Positions 1 to 7,471 of a DNA stretch of 13,670 nt are shown here, in pieces; within the stretch, counting starts at the first letter, position 1, and each line of letters begins with the position of its first letter. The position numbers and the translations under genes are program-made. The stretch is from an uncultured Erysipelotrichales bacterium (GTDB lineage Bacteria; Bacillota_I; Bacilli_A; Erysipelotrichales; Coprobacillaceae), in the NCBI GenBank assembly GCA_934754755.1, contig CAKVJS010000013.1, positions 1 to 13,670 on the forward strand, read 5' to 3'. The notes under the pieces are model-generated. The model ran no database searches. It was given only the letters and a program-made list of their open reading frames with translations, and was not told the origin of the DNA.

Positions 1-226
1 CACCAGAGCTTGGCAAGAAATCACCTTTTTCTTTTAGAGGCACTCCATTGACTAATATTTCACCCCTAGTTATGGTTGTATAGCCAGTAATAATTTTTAG
101 TAGTACACTTTTTCCAACTCCATTAATACCATTAATCTTAATCTTTTGTTTATTAAGTGTAATATTTACATCATTAAAGATAACTTGATTCTTATATTCT
201 TTATGTACATTCTTCAATTCAATCAT
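1..226 (-). CDS. ABC transporter ATP-binding protein, N-terminal part (cut by window edge)
   Basis: Only the first 75 residues are inside the window; the gene continues past position 1. It begins MIELKNVHKEYKNQVIF, the usual opening strand of an ABC nucleotide-binding domain, and has a Walker A motif GINGVGKS at residues 33-40 followed by the expected helix (VLLKIITGYT). The Q-loop, signature and Walker B lie outside. The ATG at 226-224 follows GGAGG inside the end of the upstream permease gene. The two genes overlap by 8 nt (permease stop TGA at 221-219), which points to translational coupling and one exporter complex at the cytoplasmic membrane. The protein would hydrolyse ATP to drive the permease. 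The substrate is unknown; small pairs of this form often export peptides or give bacteriocin self-immunity, but nothing here proves that. Confidence 0.9.
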   Translation of the reverse strand, partial: MIELKNVHKEYKNQVIFNDVNITLNKQKIKINGINGVGKSVLLKIITGYTTITRGEILVNGVPLKEKGDFLPSSG

Positions 227-926
227 TAAATAAATCCTCCTTAGTTTTAAAATATCGTTGTACAAAGTATAATATACCTGCAATACCTATATATTCCCCT
301 AATAACCACTGTGTTTCTTTATATAACGATCCAGTATAACGTATTGTCGATATATTAAACGTGATATCGATGCAAAGAGCTAAGGCTAAGGCAGTAAAAA
401 TGATAACAATGTATTTATTATCCGATTGTACCATAGATATAACAGCATATCCTATCGATATCGCACAAACAATACCAATGATACGTAGTAAATATACTGC
501 GCCACCTAACAATTCTAGTACTAGATTGTTTCTTGTTTTTGCAATAAGCACCGATGTTAATATAGTCATAGTTAAGCTTACACCATAAATCCAAACATAG
601 TGACATATTGTTTCTAATACAACCCTTTTCACTACATCACGTCTGCTAAATTTACTTATATACATAGATATAAAAGAAGTGTTTTCATGTACTAATGCTA
701 ACATCTTTGCGGAAATGATATACAGATAAATTAAAAATAATATCATATATTGGGGATTAAATAAAGTGATTCTAAATTTGGTAAAGATTTCTTTATTCAA
801 AAATAAAAAACCAATGCAATCAGCTACTGTTAGTGGATTTGTCGCTATGCGGGGTAATATATTGACAAAACTAACAAAGATAAAATACAGTATAATAGCT
901 ACCGTAATATTTTTATATTTTGTCAT
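219..926 (-). CDS. ABC transporter membrane subunit, six predicted membrane segments
   Basis: A 235-residue, strongly hydrophobic protein. I place membrane segments at about residues 7-24, 59-78, 107-128, 138-166, 171-190 and 211-226, the six-helix layout of ABC-2-type permeases. The stretch around residues 80-100 (SFISMYISKFSRRDVVKR) is amphipathic and basic, like the cytoplasmic coupling segment of such permeases. The next gene downstream is an ABC ATPase overlapping by 8 nt, so the two very likely form one transporter. The ATG at 926-924 is preceded by a GGGGGG tract as a Shine-Dalgarno-like site, about 12 nt away. I do not recognise a named family from sequence alone; the role as permease rests on topology and the ATPase partner. 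Substrate and direction are unknown, with export of a peptide or antimicrobial the likeliest guess. Confidence 0.8.
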   Translation of the reverse strand: MTKYKNITVAIILYFIFVSFVNILPRIATNPLTVADCIGFLFLNKEIFTKFRITLFNPQYMILFLIYLYIISAKMLALVHENTSFISMYISKFSRRDVVKRVVLETICHYVWIYGVSLTMTILTSVLIAKTRNNLVLELLGGAVYLLRIIGIVCAISIGYAVISMVQSDNKYIVIIFTALALALCIDITFNISTIRYTGSLYKETQWLLGEYIGIAGILYFVQRYFKTKEDLFND

Positions 927-1035
927 ATAAAATATCGACCCCCCTTTTCAGTGTTCAACATCTAATTTTAGTTGAAAGAGAAAAATGACAATTTTTATCA
1001 TAATAAAAAGATTTATAAACTAGTTGATACTCTAC

Positions 1036-1065
1036 ATTATATGGTATACAAACTTCTATTGTCAA
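1036..1065 (-). promoter_or_regulatory. Consensus sigma-A promoter for the ABC transporter pair
   Basis: On the minus strand TTGACA (1065-1060) and TATAAT (1041-1036) are both perfect sigma-A hexamers, with an 18-bp spacer. Transcription would start near 1029, giving a leader of about 100 nt before the permease ATG at 926. The leader holds a weak imperfect hairpin (TTCAAC at 954-959 against GTTGAA at 971-976) and then the G-rich ribosome binding site. It is the strongest-looking promoter in the window. Confidence 0.75.
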
Positions 1066-1089
1066 TCGCTTTCCCATAATATTTGTAAA

Positions 1090-1188
1090 ATGCATGATAA
1101 AAGAGTTATTTTATGTGTTAAAGACAGCATATTAGATAGAGCTGAAAAAGATGGTAAGATCAATAAACTATATATAGGCAAAATATAA
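1090..1188 (+). other. Possible 32-residue small ORF or gene remnant in the 927-1236 gap
   Basis: The intergenic stretch 927-1236 holds the minus-strand ABC promoter and leader, a terminator, and this short plus-strand reading frame. ATG at 1090 to TAA at 1188 gives 32 residues ending RAEKDGKINKLYIGKI, charged and helix-like, so its composition looks protein-like. There is no Shine-Dalgarno sequence before the ATG and no evident promoter. It could be a decayed gene fragment, a small unannotated peptide, or chance. I cannot assign a function. Confidence 0.2.
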
Positions 1189-1232
1189 AAGTGCTGTAAC
1201 ACATAAGACTAGTATCATTACATGTTACAGCA
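1182..1232 (-). terminator. Rho-independent terminator of the proline-rich protein gene
   Basis: A perfect 10-bp inverted repeat, TGCTGTAACA at 1192-1201 and TGTTACAGCA at 1223-1232, with a 21-nt loop. Read on the minus strand the stem is followed by CTTTTATATTTT, and it starts only 4 nt after the stop of the 1237-1515 gene. On the plus strand only a poor T tract follows, so it mainly serves the minus strand. Confidence 0.75.
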
Positions 1233-1236
1233 TCAT

Positions 1237-1515
1237 TTAATACATTTGGTTATCCATTGGTGGCATTGGTCCTTGATCACGCAACCACCCACCAGGTAGT
1301 GTGCTCACATACGGGCGTCTAGGTCGAAATGGGAAATAAATACCTGGTAAATATCCTGGATAAACAGGTGGGATCGGAGGAAATGGTGGAACTGGAGGAA
1401 TAGGAGGTCCCCAATAGTTCGGATACCAACCGATACCGTCGGGAGATATTACTAGGGAGCGTTCATCGCTACTAGGTTTGTTGTTATCTGCCGGAAATGG
1501 TTTGTTAATTTCCAT
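1237..1515 (-). CDS. Small proline-rich protein, possible spore coat or surface protein
   Basis: A 92-residue protein with a polar start (MEINKPFPADNNKPSSDERS), then a Pro/Gly/Tyr/Trp-rich core from about residue 28 to 78 with repeated PP-hydrophobic steps (GPPIPPVPPFPPIPPVYPGY), an RPRRP basic patch near residue 65, and a Met/Gln/Tyr-rich end. There is no signal peptide and no membrane helix, and the composition suggests an unfolded or polyproline-helix structural protein. The ATG at 1515 follows AAAGGATG at a good distance. The gene stands alone, with its own terminator and a sigma-K-like promoter. Proline- and tyrosine-rich small proteins are common in spore coats and exosporia, and this organism sporulates, so a spore-surface role is a reasonable inference. 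I recognise no specific family, and the product could be another kind of structural or secreted-layer protein. Confidence 0.7.
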   Translation of the reverse strand: MEINKPFPADNNKPSSDERSLVISPDGIGWYPNYWGPPIPPVPPFPPIPPVYPGYLPGIYFPFRPRRPYVSTLPGGWLRDQGPMPPMDNQMY

Positions 1516-1538
1516 TGTATCATCCTTTCATCATACTG

Positions 1539-1565
1539 TATCATATGGGTATGTATCTATAACGT
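1539..1565 (-). promoter_or_regulatory. Candidate sigma-K-like promoter of the proline-rich gene
   Basis: On the minus strand CATATGATA (1547-1539) matches the Bacillus sigma-K -10 pattern CATANNNTA, and the key AC of the -35 (1565-1564) lies 16 nt upstream, as in that consensus. Transcription would start close to 1532, just ahead of the AAAGGATG ribosome binding site. The motif is short and the region is AT-rich, so a chance match is possible. No good sigma-A pair was seen in the same stretch. Confidence 0.4.
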
Positions 1566-1632
1566 ATAGTACAAATGACTAAACATTAGAGAGAAACAAA
1601 ATAAATACAATGGGGCAGGCGCATACTAAAGG

Positions 1633-1661
1633 GTGAAATATATGGTAAATTATAGTATAAT
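1633..1661 (+). promoter_or_regulatory. Sigma-A-like promoter of the gdpP operon
   Basis: A perfect -10, TATAAT (1656-1661), with GTGAAA (1633-1638, 4 of 6 matches to TTGACA) 17 bp upstream. Transcription would start near 1668, about 20 nt before the gdpP ATG, just leaving room for AAGGAGG at 1674-1680. No other promoter was seen further along the operon. Confidence 0.6.
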
Positions 1662-1688
1662 AGTTTTATTCATAAGGAGGACTAACGT

Positions 1689-3647
1689 ATGACAGACAAA
1701 ATGGTGCGTCGTCGTAATATTCTATTGCTTGCTTTAATATTAGAATTTGTATTTATGGCTGGACTATATGTTGTCTTTTATTTTACTGTACTCTTATTTC
1801 TTACTATCTATTGTTTTATTAAGAATATTATTTGCATTGGTGTTATTTTATATGTTTCGTCCCTCCTTGATAAAGAACAGATAAAAATAGGTGACATATT
1901 AGATAAAGACTCACAAAATGTATTTATATTTGGTGGACTAGGCCTGATTCGATACGATAATCAACGTAATATTATATGGGTCAGCGACTTATTACAGGAA
2001 TTAAACATCCATATTGTTGGCAGAAAATTATTGGAATGGGAACCACTATTATCTCCACTTTTTGAAGACGATGGTGTTCATACCATTGATATTCAATCAC
2101 GAAAATATGAGGTGTATAATAATCGAGATACACAAATGTTGTATTTAAAAGATGTGACTGATTTAGTATCACTTAGTAAAGATTATGAGGATGAGCGGGT
2201 CTGCATTATGTATATAACGATCGATAATTATGAAGATATTATTGATCAGGCAGATGAAAGTAAAAATGCCTCGATTCAGTCAAAAACAAAACAAGTTATA
2301 TTGGATTGGGCAAAGGAAAATGGTATTATTATTCGCCAATACAAGACAGCTGGATTTATTGCGATTTGTAATGATCGGGTGTTTCATAAACAAGTAGAAC
2401 AAAAATTTAATATTTTAGATACCTTTAAATTAGTGGCTGATGAATTGGGGGAAGTAATGACCTTGAGCATAGGAATTGGCCGTGGTAGTACCATACTCCG
2501 AGAGTTAGATGAATTGGCTTATCTTGCCCTTTCCCTTTCACACTCTCGTGGAGGAGACCAAGTAACGATTAAAGCCCATGATGAACCGACTCGTTTTTTT
2601 GGAGGCAATAGTGAGAACTTTGAAAAGAATAATAAAATTCGTGCCCGTGTTATCTCACAGTCACTGGTTGGTCTTTTAAAAACTGCCGATCAAATCCTTA
2701 TTATGGGACATAGACAAACGGACTTTGATTCGATTGGTGCTTCTATCGGTATGCGAGCTATTTGTCAGGCCCATCATAAAGACGCAAGAATTATTATCGA
2801 TCCGGACTCCTTAGATGATAAAGCAAGGGAAATGGTGTTAGAAATTAATGATTCATTAGAAGATGCCTTGCTTTCACCAGAGCAAGCAGAGGAAATAGTG
2901 CATAAGGATACGTTATTAATCATTGTAGATCACCATAAGCCTTCGCTTTCTATTACCGAAGCACTTTATAATAAGGTACAAAACGTTATTGTTATTGACC
3001 ATCATCGACGTGGGGAAGAATTTATTGATCGTCCCGTACTCACCTATTTAGAACCTTCTGCCTCATCTACAGTGGAATTAGTTGTAGAATTAATAGAGTA
3101 TCAAAAAATGGAAGTTGCTCTTTCGCAAATGGAAGCCACGATTATGTATACCGGCATGTTAATTGATACGAATTATTTTAAAACACGAGTAGGGGTTCGT
3201 ACGTTCCAAGCAGCTGCTTCATTACGGGAAAAACAGGCGGATGTAACGAAGGCTTATAGTTACTTAGAGGACGACTATCAAACGATGCAACAGACGCTAT
3301 CGATTAAACAAAACACATACCTTTTTGGTCAGGATATTTTGATTGGATATGGCAGCGAGAATACCTTTTATAACGCTACAATACTTGCGAAAACTTGTAA
3401 TGAATTATTGAATATTCATAATATGAAAGCAGCCTTTGTCGTATGTCGAAAATCCAAAACAGAAATCGCCATTAGTGCAAGAAGTAAAAAGGATATTAAT
3501 GTGCAAGTTATCATGGAAAAGATGGGTGGTGGAGGTCATTATACAATGGCGGCCTGTCAGATCCAAGAGGAAAGTTTAGTTGTAGTTATTAATCAGTTAG
3601 AGGAGACAATTAACGAGTATTTAGACGAAAGGACGAATATAACATGA
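1689..3647 (+). CDS. gdpP: Cyclic-di-AMP phosphodiesterase GdpP
   Basis: A membrane-anchored enzyme that hydrolyses c-di-AMP to the linear dinucleotide pApA, lowering the second messenger that controls potassium and osmolyte transport and wall stress. At 652 residues it has the full GdpP length. Two membrane helices lie at about residues 10-33 and 36-60, then a PAS-like domain (about 70-155) and a degenerate GGDEF domain (about 170-295, with SIGIG and RGGDQ in place of an active GGDEF site). The DHH catalytic domain follows: MGHRQTDFDS at 339-348, where H341, D345 and D347 are metal ligands, and DHH at 414-416. A DHHA1 domain ends with GGGGH at 613-617. All the catalytic landmarks are present. 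The ATG follows AAGGAGG with an 8-nt gap. The gene opens a six-gene operon and its stop overlaps the rplI start (ATGA), as in many Firmicutes. Confidence 0.97.
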   Translation: MTDKMVRRRNILLLALILEFVFMAGLYVVFYFTVLLFLTIYCFIKNIICIGVILYVSSLLDKEQIKIGDILDKDSQNVFIFGGLGLIRYDNQRNIIWVSDLLQELNIHIVGRKLLEWEPLLSPLFEDDGVHTIDIQSRKYEVYNNRDTQMLYLKDVTDLVSLSKDYEDERVCIMYITIDNYEDIIDQADESKNASIQSKTKQVILDWAKENGIIIRQYKTAGFIAICNDRVFHKQVEQKFNILDTFKLVADELGEVMTLSIGIGRGSTILRELDELAYLALSLSHSRGGDQVTIKAHDEPTRFFGGNSENFEKNNKIRARVISQSLVGLLKTADQILIMGHRQTDFDSIGASIGMRAICQAHHKDARIIIDPDSLDDKAREMVLEINDSLEDALLSPEQAEEIVHKDTLLIIVDHHKPSLSITEALYNKVQNVIVIDHHRRGEEFIDRPVLTYLEPSASSTVELVVELIEYQKMEVALSQMEATIMYTGMLIDTNYFKTRVGVRTFQAAASLREKQADVTKAYSYLEDDYQTMQQTLSIKQNTYLFGQDILIGYGSENTFYNATILAKTCNELLNIHNMKAAFVVCRKSKTEIAISARSKKDINVQVIMEKMGGGGHYTMAACQIQEESLVVVINQLEETINEYLDERTNIT

Positions 3648-4090
3648 AAGTAATATTATTAGAAGATGTAAAAAAAGTAGGAAAAAAAGATGAAGTAGTA
3701 CAAGTAGCTGATGGGTATGGACAAAACTATTTAATTAAAAATAAATTAGCAGTACGACAAACAAATACAAGTACGGAAGTGTTAGTAAAACAAAAAGCAA
3801 AGCAACACGAAAAAGAAGAGCAGAGTAAACAACTAGCCCTACAATTAAAAAAACAGTTAGAAGAGATTACTTTAACATTTTCCTTAAAGGCTGGCAAAGG
3901 CGGTAGAGTATTTGGGTCTGTTTCGACGAAACATATTGTTGAAACATTAAAAAAGGATTATGATATTCACATTGATAAACGAAAAATATTGGATCATGAA
4001 CCAGTTATATCACTAGGATATACGAAAGTTCGAGTTGAATTATATAAAGGAGTTTTGGCAACTATCAATATCCATATAACAGAAAAATAG
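3644..4090 (+). CDS. rplI: 50S ribosomal protein L9
   Basis: Ribosomal protein bL9 of the large subunit, which binds 23S rRNA near the base of the L1 stalk and helps keep the reading frame. It has 148 residues, the usual length. The N-terminal RNA-binding domain begins MKVILLEDVKKVGKKDEVVQVADGYGQNYLIKNKLA, the family signature, and is joined by a long charged helix (about 45-75) to the C-terminal domain (GKGGRVFGSVSTKHIVETLKK). The ATG overlaps the gdpP stop by 4 nt, so translation is probably coupled. Its place between gdpP and dnaB is conserved across Firmicutes. Confidence 0.98.
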   Translation: MKVILLEDVKKVGKKDEVVQVADGYGQNYLIKNKLAVRQTNTSTEVLVKQKAKQHEKEEQSKQLALQLKKQLEEITLTFSLKAGKGGRVFGSVSTKHIVETLKKDYDIHIDKRKILDHEPVISLGYTKVRVELYKGVLATINIHITEK

Positions 4091-4101
4091 GGGGAATAGC
4101 C

Positions 4102-5472
4102 ATGGCAAGAGAATTACCACATGATGTAGAGGCCGAATGTGCTCTGTTAGGATCGATGTTAGTATCGCCTAAAAAGTGTCTTGAGGTTTTGGATCTGGTA
4201 ACAACCGATGACTTTTATGAATCGCAACATCGAACGATTATTATGGCAATGCAGGCCTTAAAGAAACGTGAGATACCTTCTGATGTTACCACTCTAACCT
4301 CTTATCTTGTAGAACATGGACAGATTGATAGTATGGGTGGTGTGAATTACTTATTACAACTATGTGAATCGGTACCTACGGTCGCTCATACTGAATATTA
4401 TCTACATATTGTACAAAATAAGACGATGCTTAGAAATATTATTCAGGTTGCCACCAATATTGCGGAAAGTGCGTTTGAAAATATTGAAGATATGCCAGCT
4501 TTTATGGCTCAAATAGAAAATCAAATGTTACTAGCGACAAAAGACCGCACATCCGGTGGATTTAAAGATATTAGTTCCGTTGTTAGTGAGGTTACGACAG
4601 AATTAAACGAAATCGCTAAGTCGGATCATAAAATACATGGTATGGTTACTGGCTTTAAGGATCTAGATACGTTAACTTTAGGCTTTCAACCAGGGAGTTT
4701 AAATATTATTGCGGCTCGTCCAGCGATGGGGAAAACAGCCTTTGCCTTAAACATTGCACAAAATGTAGCGCAGAATGCAAACAAACCGGTTATTCTATTT
4801 TCGTTAGAAATGGATGCCAATGCATTAGTAAAACGGATTATTGGTTCATCGGGAAGAATTCGTGGTGATGATATGAAAACTGGGAATGTTATTAAAACCC
4901 AAGCAGCGACCTATTATGCAGCGGCACAAAAAGCGGCATCCTGCAATATGTATATAGATGATGGTGGCGGAATCACAATCCAAGATATTGCTGCTAAGTG
5001 TCGTCAATTATACAGTAAGACAAATGGATTATCTTTAATTGTTATTGATTATTTACAGTTGATTGTAGGTTCTAGTGCGCGTCGTGAAAATAGACAACAG
5101 GAAGTATCGGATATATCACGTCAATTAAAAGGATTAGCACGAAGTTTAGAAGTACCGATCATTGCTTTAAGCCAATTGTCTCGTTCCGTAGAACAAAGGC
5201 CAAATAAACGACCTTTACTTTCTGACTTACGGGAATCAGGAGCGATTGAACAAGATGCGGATTTAGTATCCTTTATTTATCGTGAGGGATATTATAAGGA
5301 AGCTTCACAACAAGCGGATGACCAAGGATTAACGGATATAATTATTGCTAAGCACCGCAATGGGCCTACTGGGGAAGTGCAGTTAGTGTTTGAAAAGGAT
5401 TATAGCAAGTTTTCTGATTTAGCGAAAATTGGTATAGATTCAACAACAAATTTGCGGGATATTCGACAGTAG
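4102..5472 (+). CDS. dnaB: Replicative DNA helicase DnaB (DnaC in Bacillus naming)
   Basis: The hexameric 5'-3' helicase that opens the replication fork and recruits primase. It has 456 residues, typical for the family. The N-terminal primase-interacting domain (about 1-105) starts RELPHDVEAECALLGSMLVSP. A linker leads to the RecA-like domain (about 165-445) with Walker A ARPAMGKT at 205-212, Walker B LIVIDYLQL ending with D316 and Q319, and the later motifs IALSQLSRSVEQR and SDLRESGAIEQDAD. No intein or insertion interrupts the motifs. The ATG follows a GGGGGAA ribosome binding site 11 nt after rplI. No terminator separates it from prfA, so it is read through from the gdpP promoter. Confidence 0.98.
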   Translation: MARELPHDVEAECALLGSMLVSPKKCLEVLDLVTTDDFYESQHRTIIMAMQALKKREIPSDVTTLTSYLVEHGQIDSMGGVNYLLQLCESVPTVAHTEYYLHIVQNKTMLRNIIQVATNIAESAFENIEDMPAFMAQIENQMLLATKDRTSGGFKDISSVVSEVTTELNEIAKSDHKIHGMVTGFKDLDTLTLGFQPGSLNIIAARPAMGKTAFALNIAQNVAQNANKPVILFSLEMDANALVKRIIGSSGRIRGDDMKTGNVIKTQAATYYAAAQKAASCNMYIDDGGGITIQDIAAKCRQLYSKTNGLSLIVIDYLQLIVGSSARRENRQQEVSDISRQLKGLARSLEVPIIALSQLSRSVEQRPNKRPLLSDLRESGAIEQDADLVSFIYREGYYKEASQQADDQGLTDIIIAKHRNGPTGEVQLVFEKDYSKFSDLAKIGIDSTTNLRDIRQ

Positions 5473-5505
5473 GCATATAGTAAATAAATAGTTGGAGGCA
5501 TGAAA

Positions 5506-6579
5506 ATGAACAGTATGATCGAAAGATTAGATGCAATAGAAAAACGATACGAAGAATTAACAAATATATTAATGGAACCAGATATTGGTAATGATATTAA
5601 ACGAATGACAGAAATTACCAAAGAACAAGCATCTATGCAAGATACCTATACGCTGTATCAAGAGTATAAGAAAATGAATCAGGAAAGAGCCGAAGCCAAA
5701 GAATTAATGAATGAGACGGATCCAGGTATTAAAGAAATGGCTAAAGCAGAATGGGAAGCCTTAGAAAAACCTATATTAGAACTAGAAAAGAAATTAGAAG
5801 TACTACTTATTCCTAAGGATCCGGATGATAATAAAAATGTAATTGTTGAAATACGAGGAGCTGCTGGTGGTGATGAAGGTAACATTTTCGCTGGTGATTT
5901 ATATCGCATGTATATAAAGTATGCGGAAACCCAAAATTGGAATATTGAAATGATGGAATCAATAGAAGCGGATGCGGGGGGATTTTCCCTTATCTCTTTT
6001 ATGGTAAAGGGGCAAGATGTGTATGGTAAGTTAAAATTTGAATCGGGTTCTCATCGTGTACAACGGGTCCCTAAAACGGAAACCCAGGGGCGTGTCCATA
6101 CTTCTACCGCTACCGTTTTGGTTATGCCAGAGGCAAAAGAAGTCGATGTAACCATTCATGCATCAGATTTACGAATTGATACTTATCGTTCTAGTGGAGC
6201 TGGAGGACAACATATTAATAAAACAGACTCAGCGGTTCGTATTACGCATTTACCAACTGGTATTGTCGCTTCTAGCCAAGATGGGCGTAGCCAACATGAC
6301 AATAAAGATAAGGCGATGAAAGCTTTATATACAAGAATATACGATAAAATGCAACAAGAACAACAACAAAAGATCGGTAGCCAACGAAAGAGTAAGGTTG
6401 GAACTGGGGATCGAGCAGAGAAAATTAGAACGTATAATTATCCACAAAATCGTGTAACAGATCATCGTATTGGCTATACAGTCCAACAGTTAGATCGTAT
6501 TATGGAAGGGAAGATGGATGGTGTTATTGAAGCATTGATCAATGAGGATCAAAAGCAGAAACTAGAGGGACAACAATAG
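5506..6579 (+). CDS. prfA: Peptide chain release factor 1 (RF1)
   Basis: Recognises UAA and UAG stop codons and releases the finished peptide from the ribosome. With the start at 5506 it has 357 residues, normal for RF1. The GGQ hydrolysis motif is at 233-235 (SSGAGGQHINKTDSAVRITH), and the stop-codon-reading tripeptide is PKT at 189-191, the PxT form of RF1 rather than the SPF of RF2. An upstream in-frame ATG exists at 5500, but GGAGG at 5494-5498 leaves only 1 nt before it and 7 nt before the ATG at 5506, so the latter is preferred; a third ATG lies at 5515. The stop shares one base with the prmC start. RF1 is the substrate of PrmC, encoded next. Confidence 0.97.
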   Translation: MNSMIERLDAIEKRYEELTNILMEPDIGNDIKRMTEITKEQASMQDTYTLYQEYKKMNQERAEAKELMNETDPGIKEMAKAEWEALEKPILELEKKLEVLLIPKDPDDNKNVIVEIRGAAGGDEGNIFAGDLYRMYIKYAETQNWNIEMMESIEADAGGFSLISFMVKGQDVYGKLKFESGSHRVQRVPKTETQGRVHTSTATVLVMPEAKEVDVTIHASDLRIDTYRSSGAGGQHINKTDSAVRITHLPTGIVASSQDGRSQHDNKDKAMKALYTRIYDKMQQEQQQKIGSQRKSKVGTGDRAEKIRTYNYPQNRVTDHRIGYTVQQLDRIMEGKMDGVIEALINEDQKQKLEGQQ

Positions 6580-7436
6580 TGAAAGTAAAACAATTATTGA
6601 AACAATCAGAAGAGGAATTAGCCCTTCTCGGATTGGATCAAAATGTACCAAAAGTATTATTTTATCATATCGCTAATACAGAGCCCCATGCCCTGTATTT
6701 GATGATGGAGGAAGAGGCAAAAGATGATCTTGTAGCATCATTTCAGGTTGCTTTAGATTCCTATAAGGCAGGAAAACCAGTGCAGTATATAAAAGGAGTG
6801 GAAACTTTTTTTGGTCGAGATTTTATTGTCAATGATGCGGTATTAATTCCCCGTTATGAAACGGAGGAATTAGTGGAACAAATACTATATCGAATCGATG
6901 ATTATTTTCACGAATATAATTCGGTTTCCTTGTGTGATGTAGGTACAGGAAGTGGTGCAATTGCGATTACTTTGGCCTTAGAAGAGCCAAAACTACAAGT
7001 ACTAGCAACGGATATATCGCCAGAAGCCCTATTGATCGCAGATAAAAATGCTAAGAAACTGGGTGCCGATGTAACTTTTACAGTAGGTGATATGTTAGCA
7101 CCGATTATAGAATCTAAACAAAAAATAGATGTATTTGTATCCAACCCACCGTATATTCCTCAAAATCAAAATATCCAAAAAGTCGTAAAAGATAATGAAC
7201 CACATGTTGCTTTGTTCGGTGGTGATGATGGTTTGTATTTTTATATACAAATATTCTCCACGTTGCCCCTTATTCTAAAGGATCGTGCAATGGCCGCTTT
7301 TGAAATTGGGTTTGATCAAAAAGAGGCTATAGAACAGCTTGTACAACAGTATTTTCCTACTAATTCCTATGAAATAAAAAAAGATATGAGTGGCAAAGAT
7401 AGAATGTTATTTATATATATAAATATAGGTAAATAA
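6579..7436 (+). CDS. prmC: Release factor glutamine N5-methyltransferase PrmC
   Basis: Transfers a methyl group from S-adenosylmethionine to the glutamine of the GGQ motif in RF1 and RF2, raising termination efficiency. It has 285 residues, the usual length. The N-terminal substrate-binding helical domain (about 1-75) is followed by a conserved linker (KPVQYIKGVETFFGRDF, then VLIPRYETEELVE). The Rossmann-fold domain has the SAM loop GTGSGA at 122-127 and the catalytic NPPY at 189-192. The start is GTG at 6579, overlapping the prfA stop TAG by one base, with AGAGGG at a suitable distance, so coupling to prfA is likely. There is no terminator after it. Confidence 0.96.
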   Translation: MKVKQLLKQSEEELALLGLDQNVPKVLFYHIANTEPHALYLMMEEEAKDDLVASFQVALDSYKAGKPVQYIKGVETFFGRDFIVNDAVLIPRYETEELVEQILYRIDDYFHEYNSVSLCDVGTGSGAIAITLALEEPKLQVLATDISPEALLIADKNAKKLGADVTFTVGDMLAPIIESKQKIDVFVSNPPYIPQNQNIQKVVKDNEPHVALFGGDDGLYFYIQIFSTLPLILKDRAMAAFEIGFDQKEAIEQLVQQYFPTNSYEIKKDMSGKDRMLFIYINIGK

Positions 7437-7471
7437 TGCCTCCTGTAGGAGACAGAAAATAGGGTGATATA

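Noticed and set aside
361..588. Plus-strand 75-codon frame opposite the ABC permease
   Set aside because: It is antisense to a convincing membrane protein, with no Shine-Dalgarno site and no recognisable domain.
7445..7458. Terminator between prmC and the acetyltransferase (CTCCTGTAGGAG)
   Set aside because: The stem is only 4-5 bp with a tiny loop and no T tract, so readthrough is expected.
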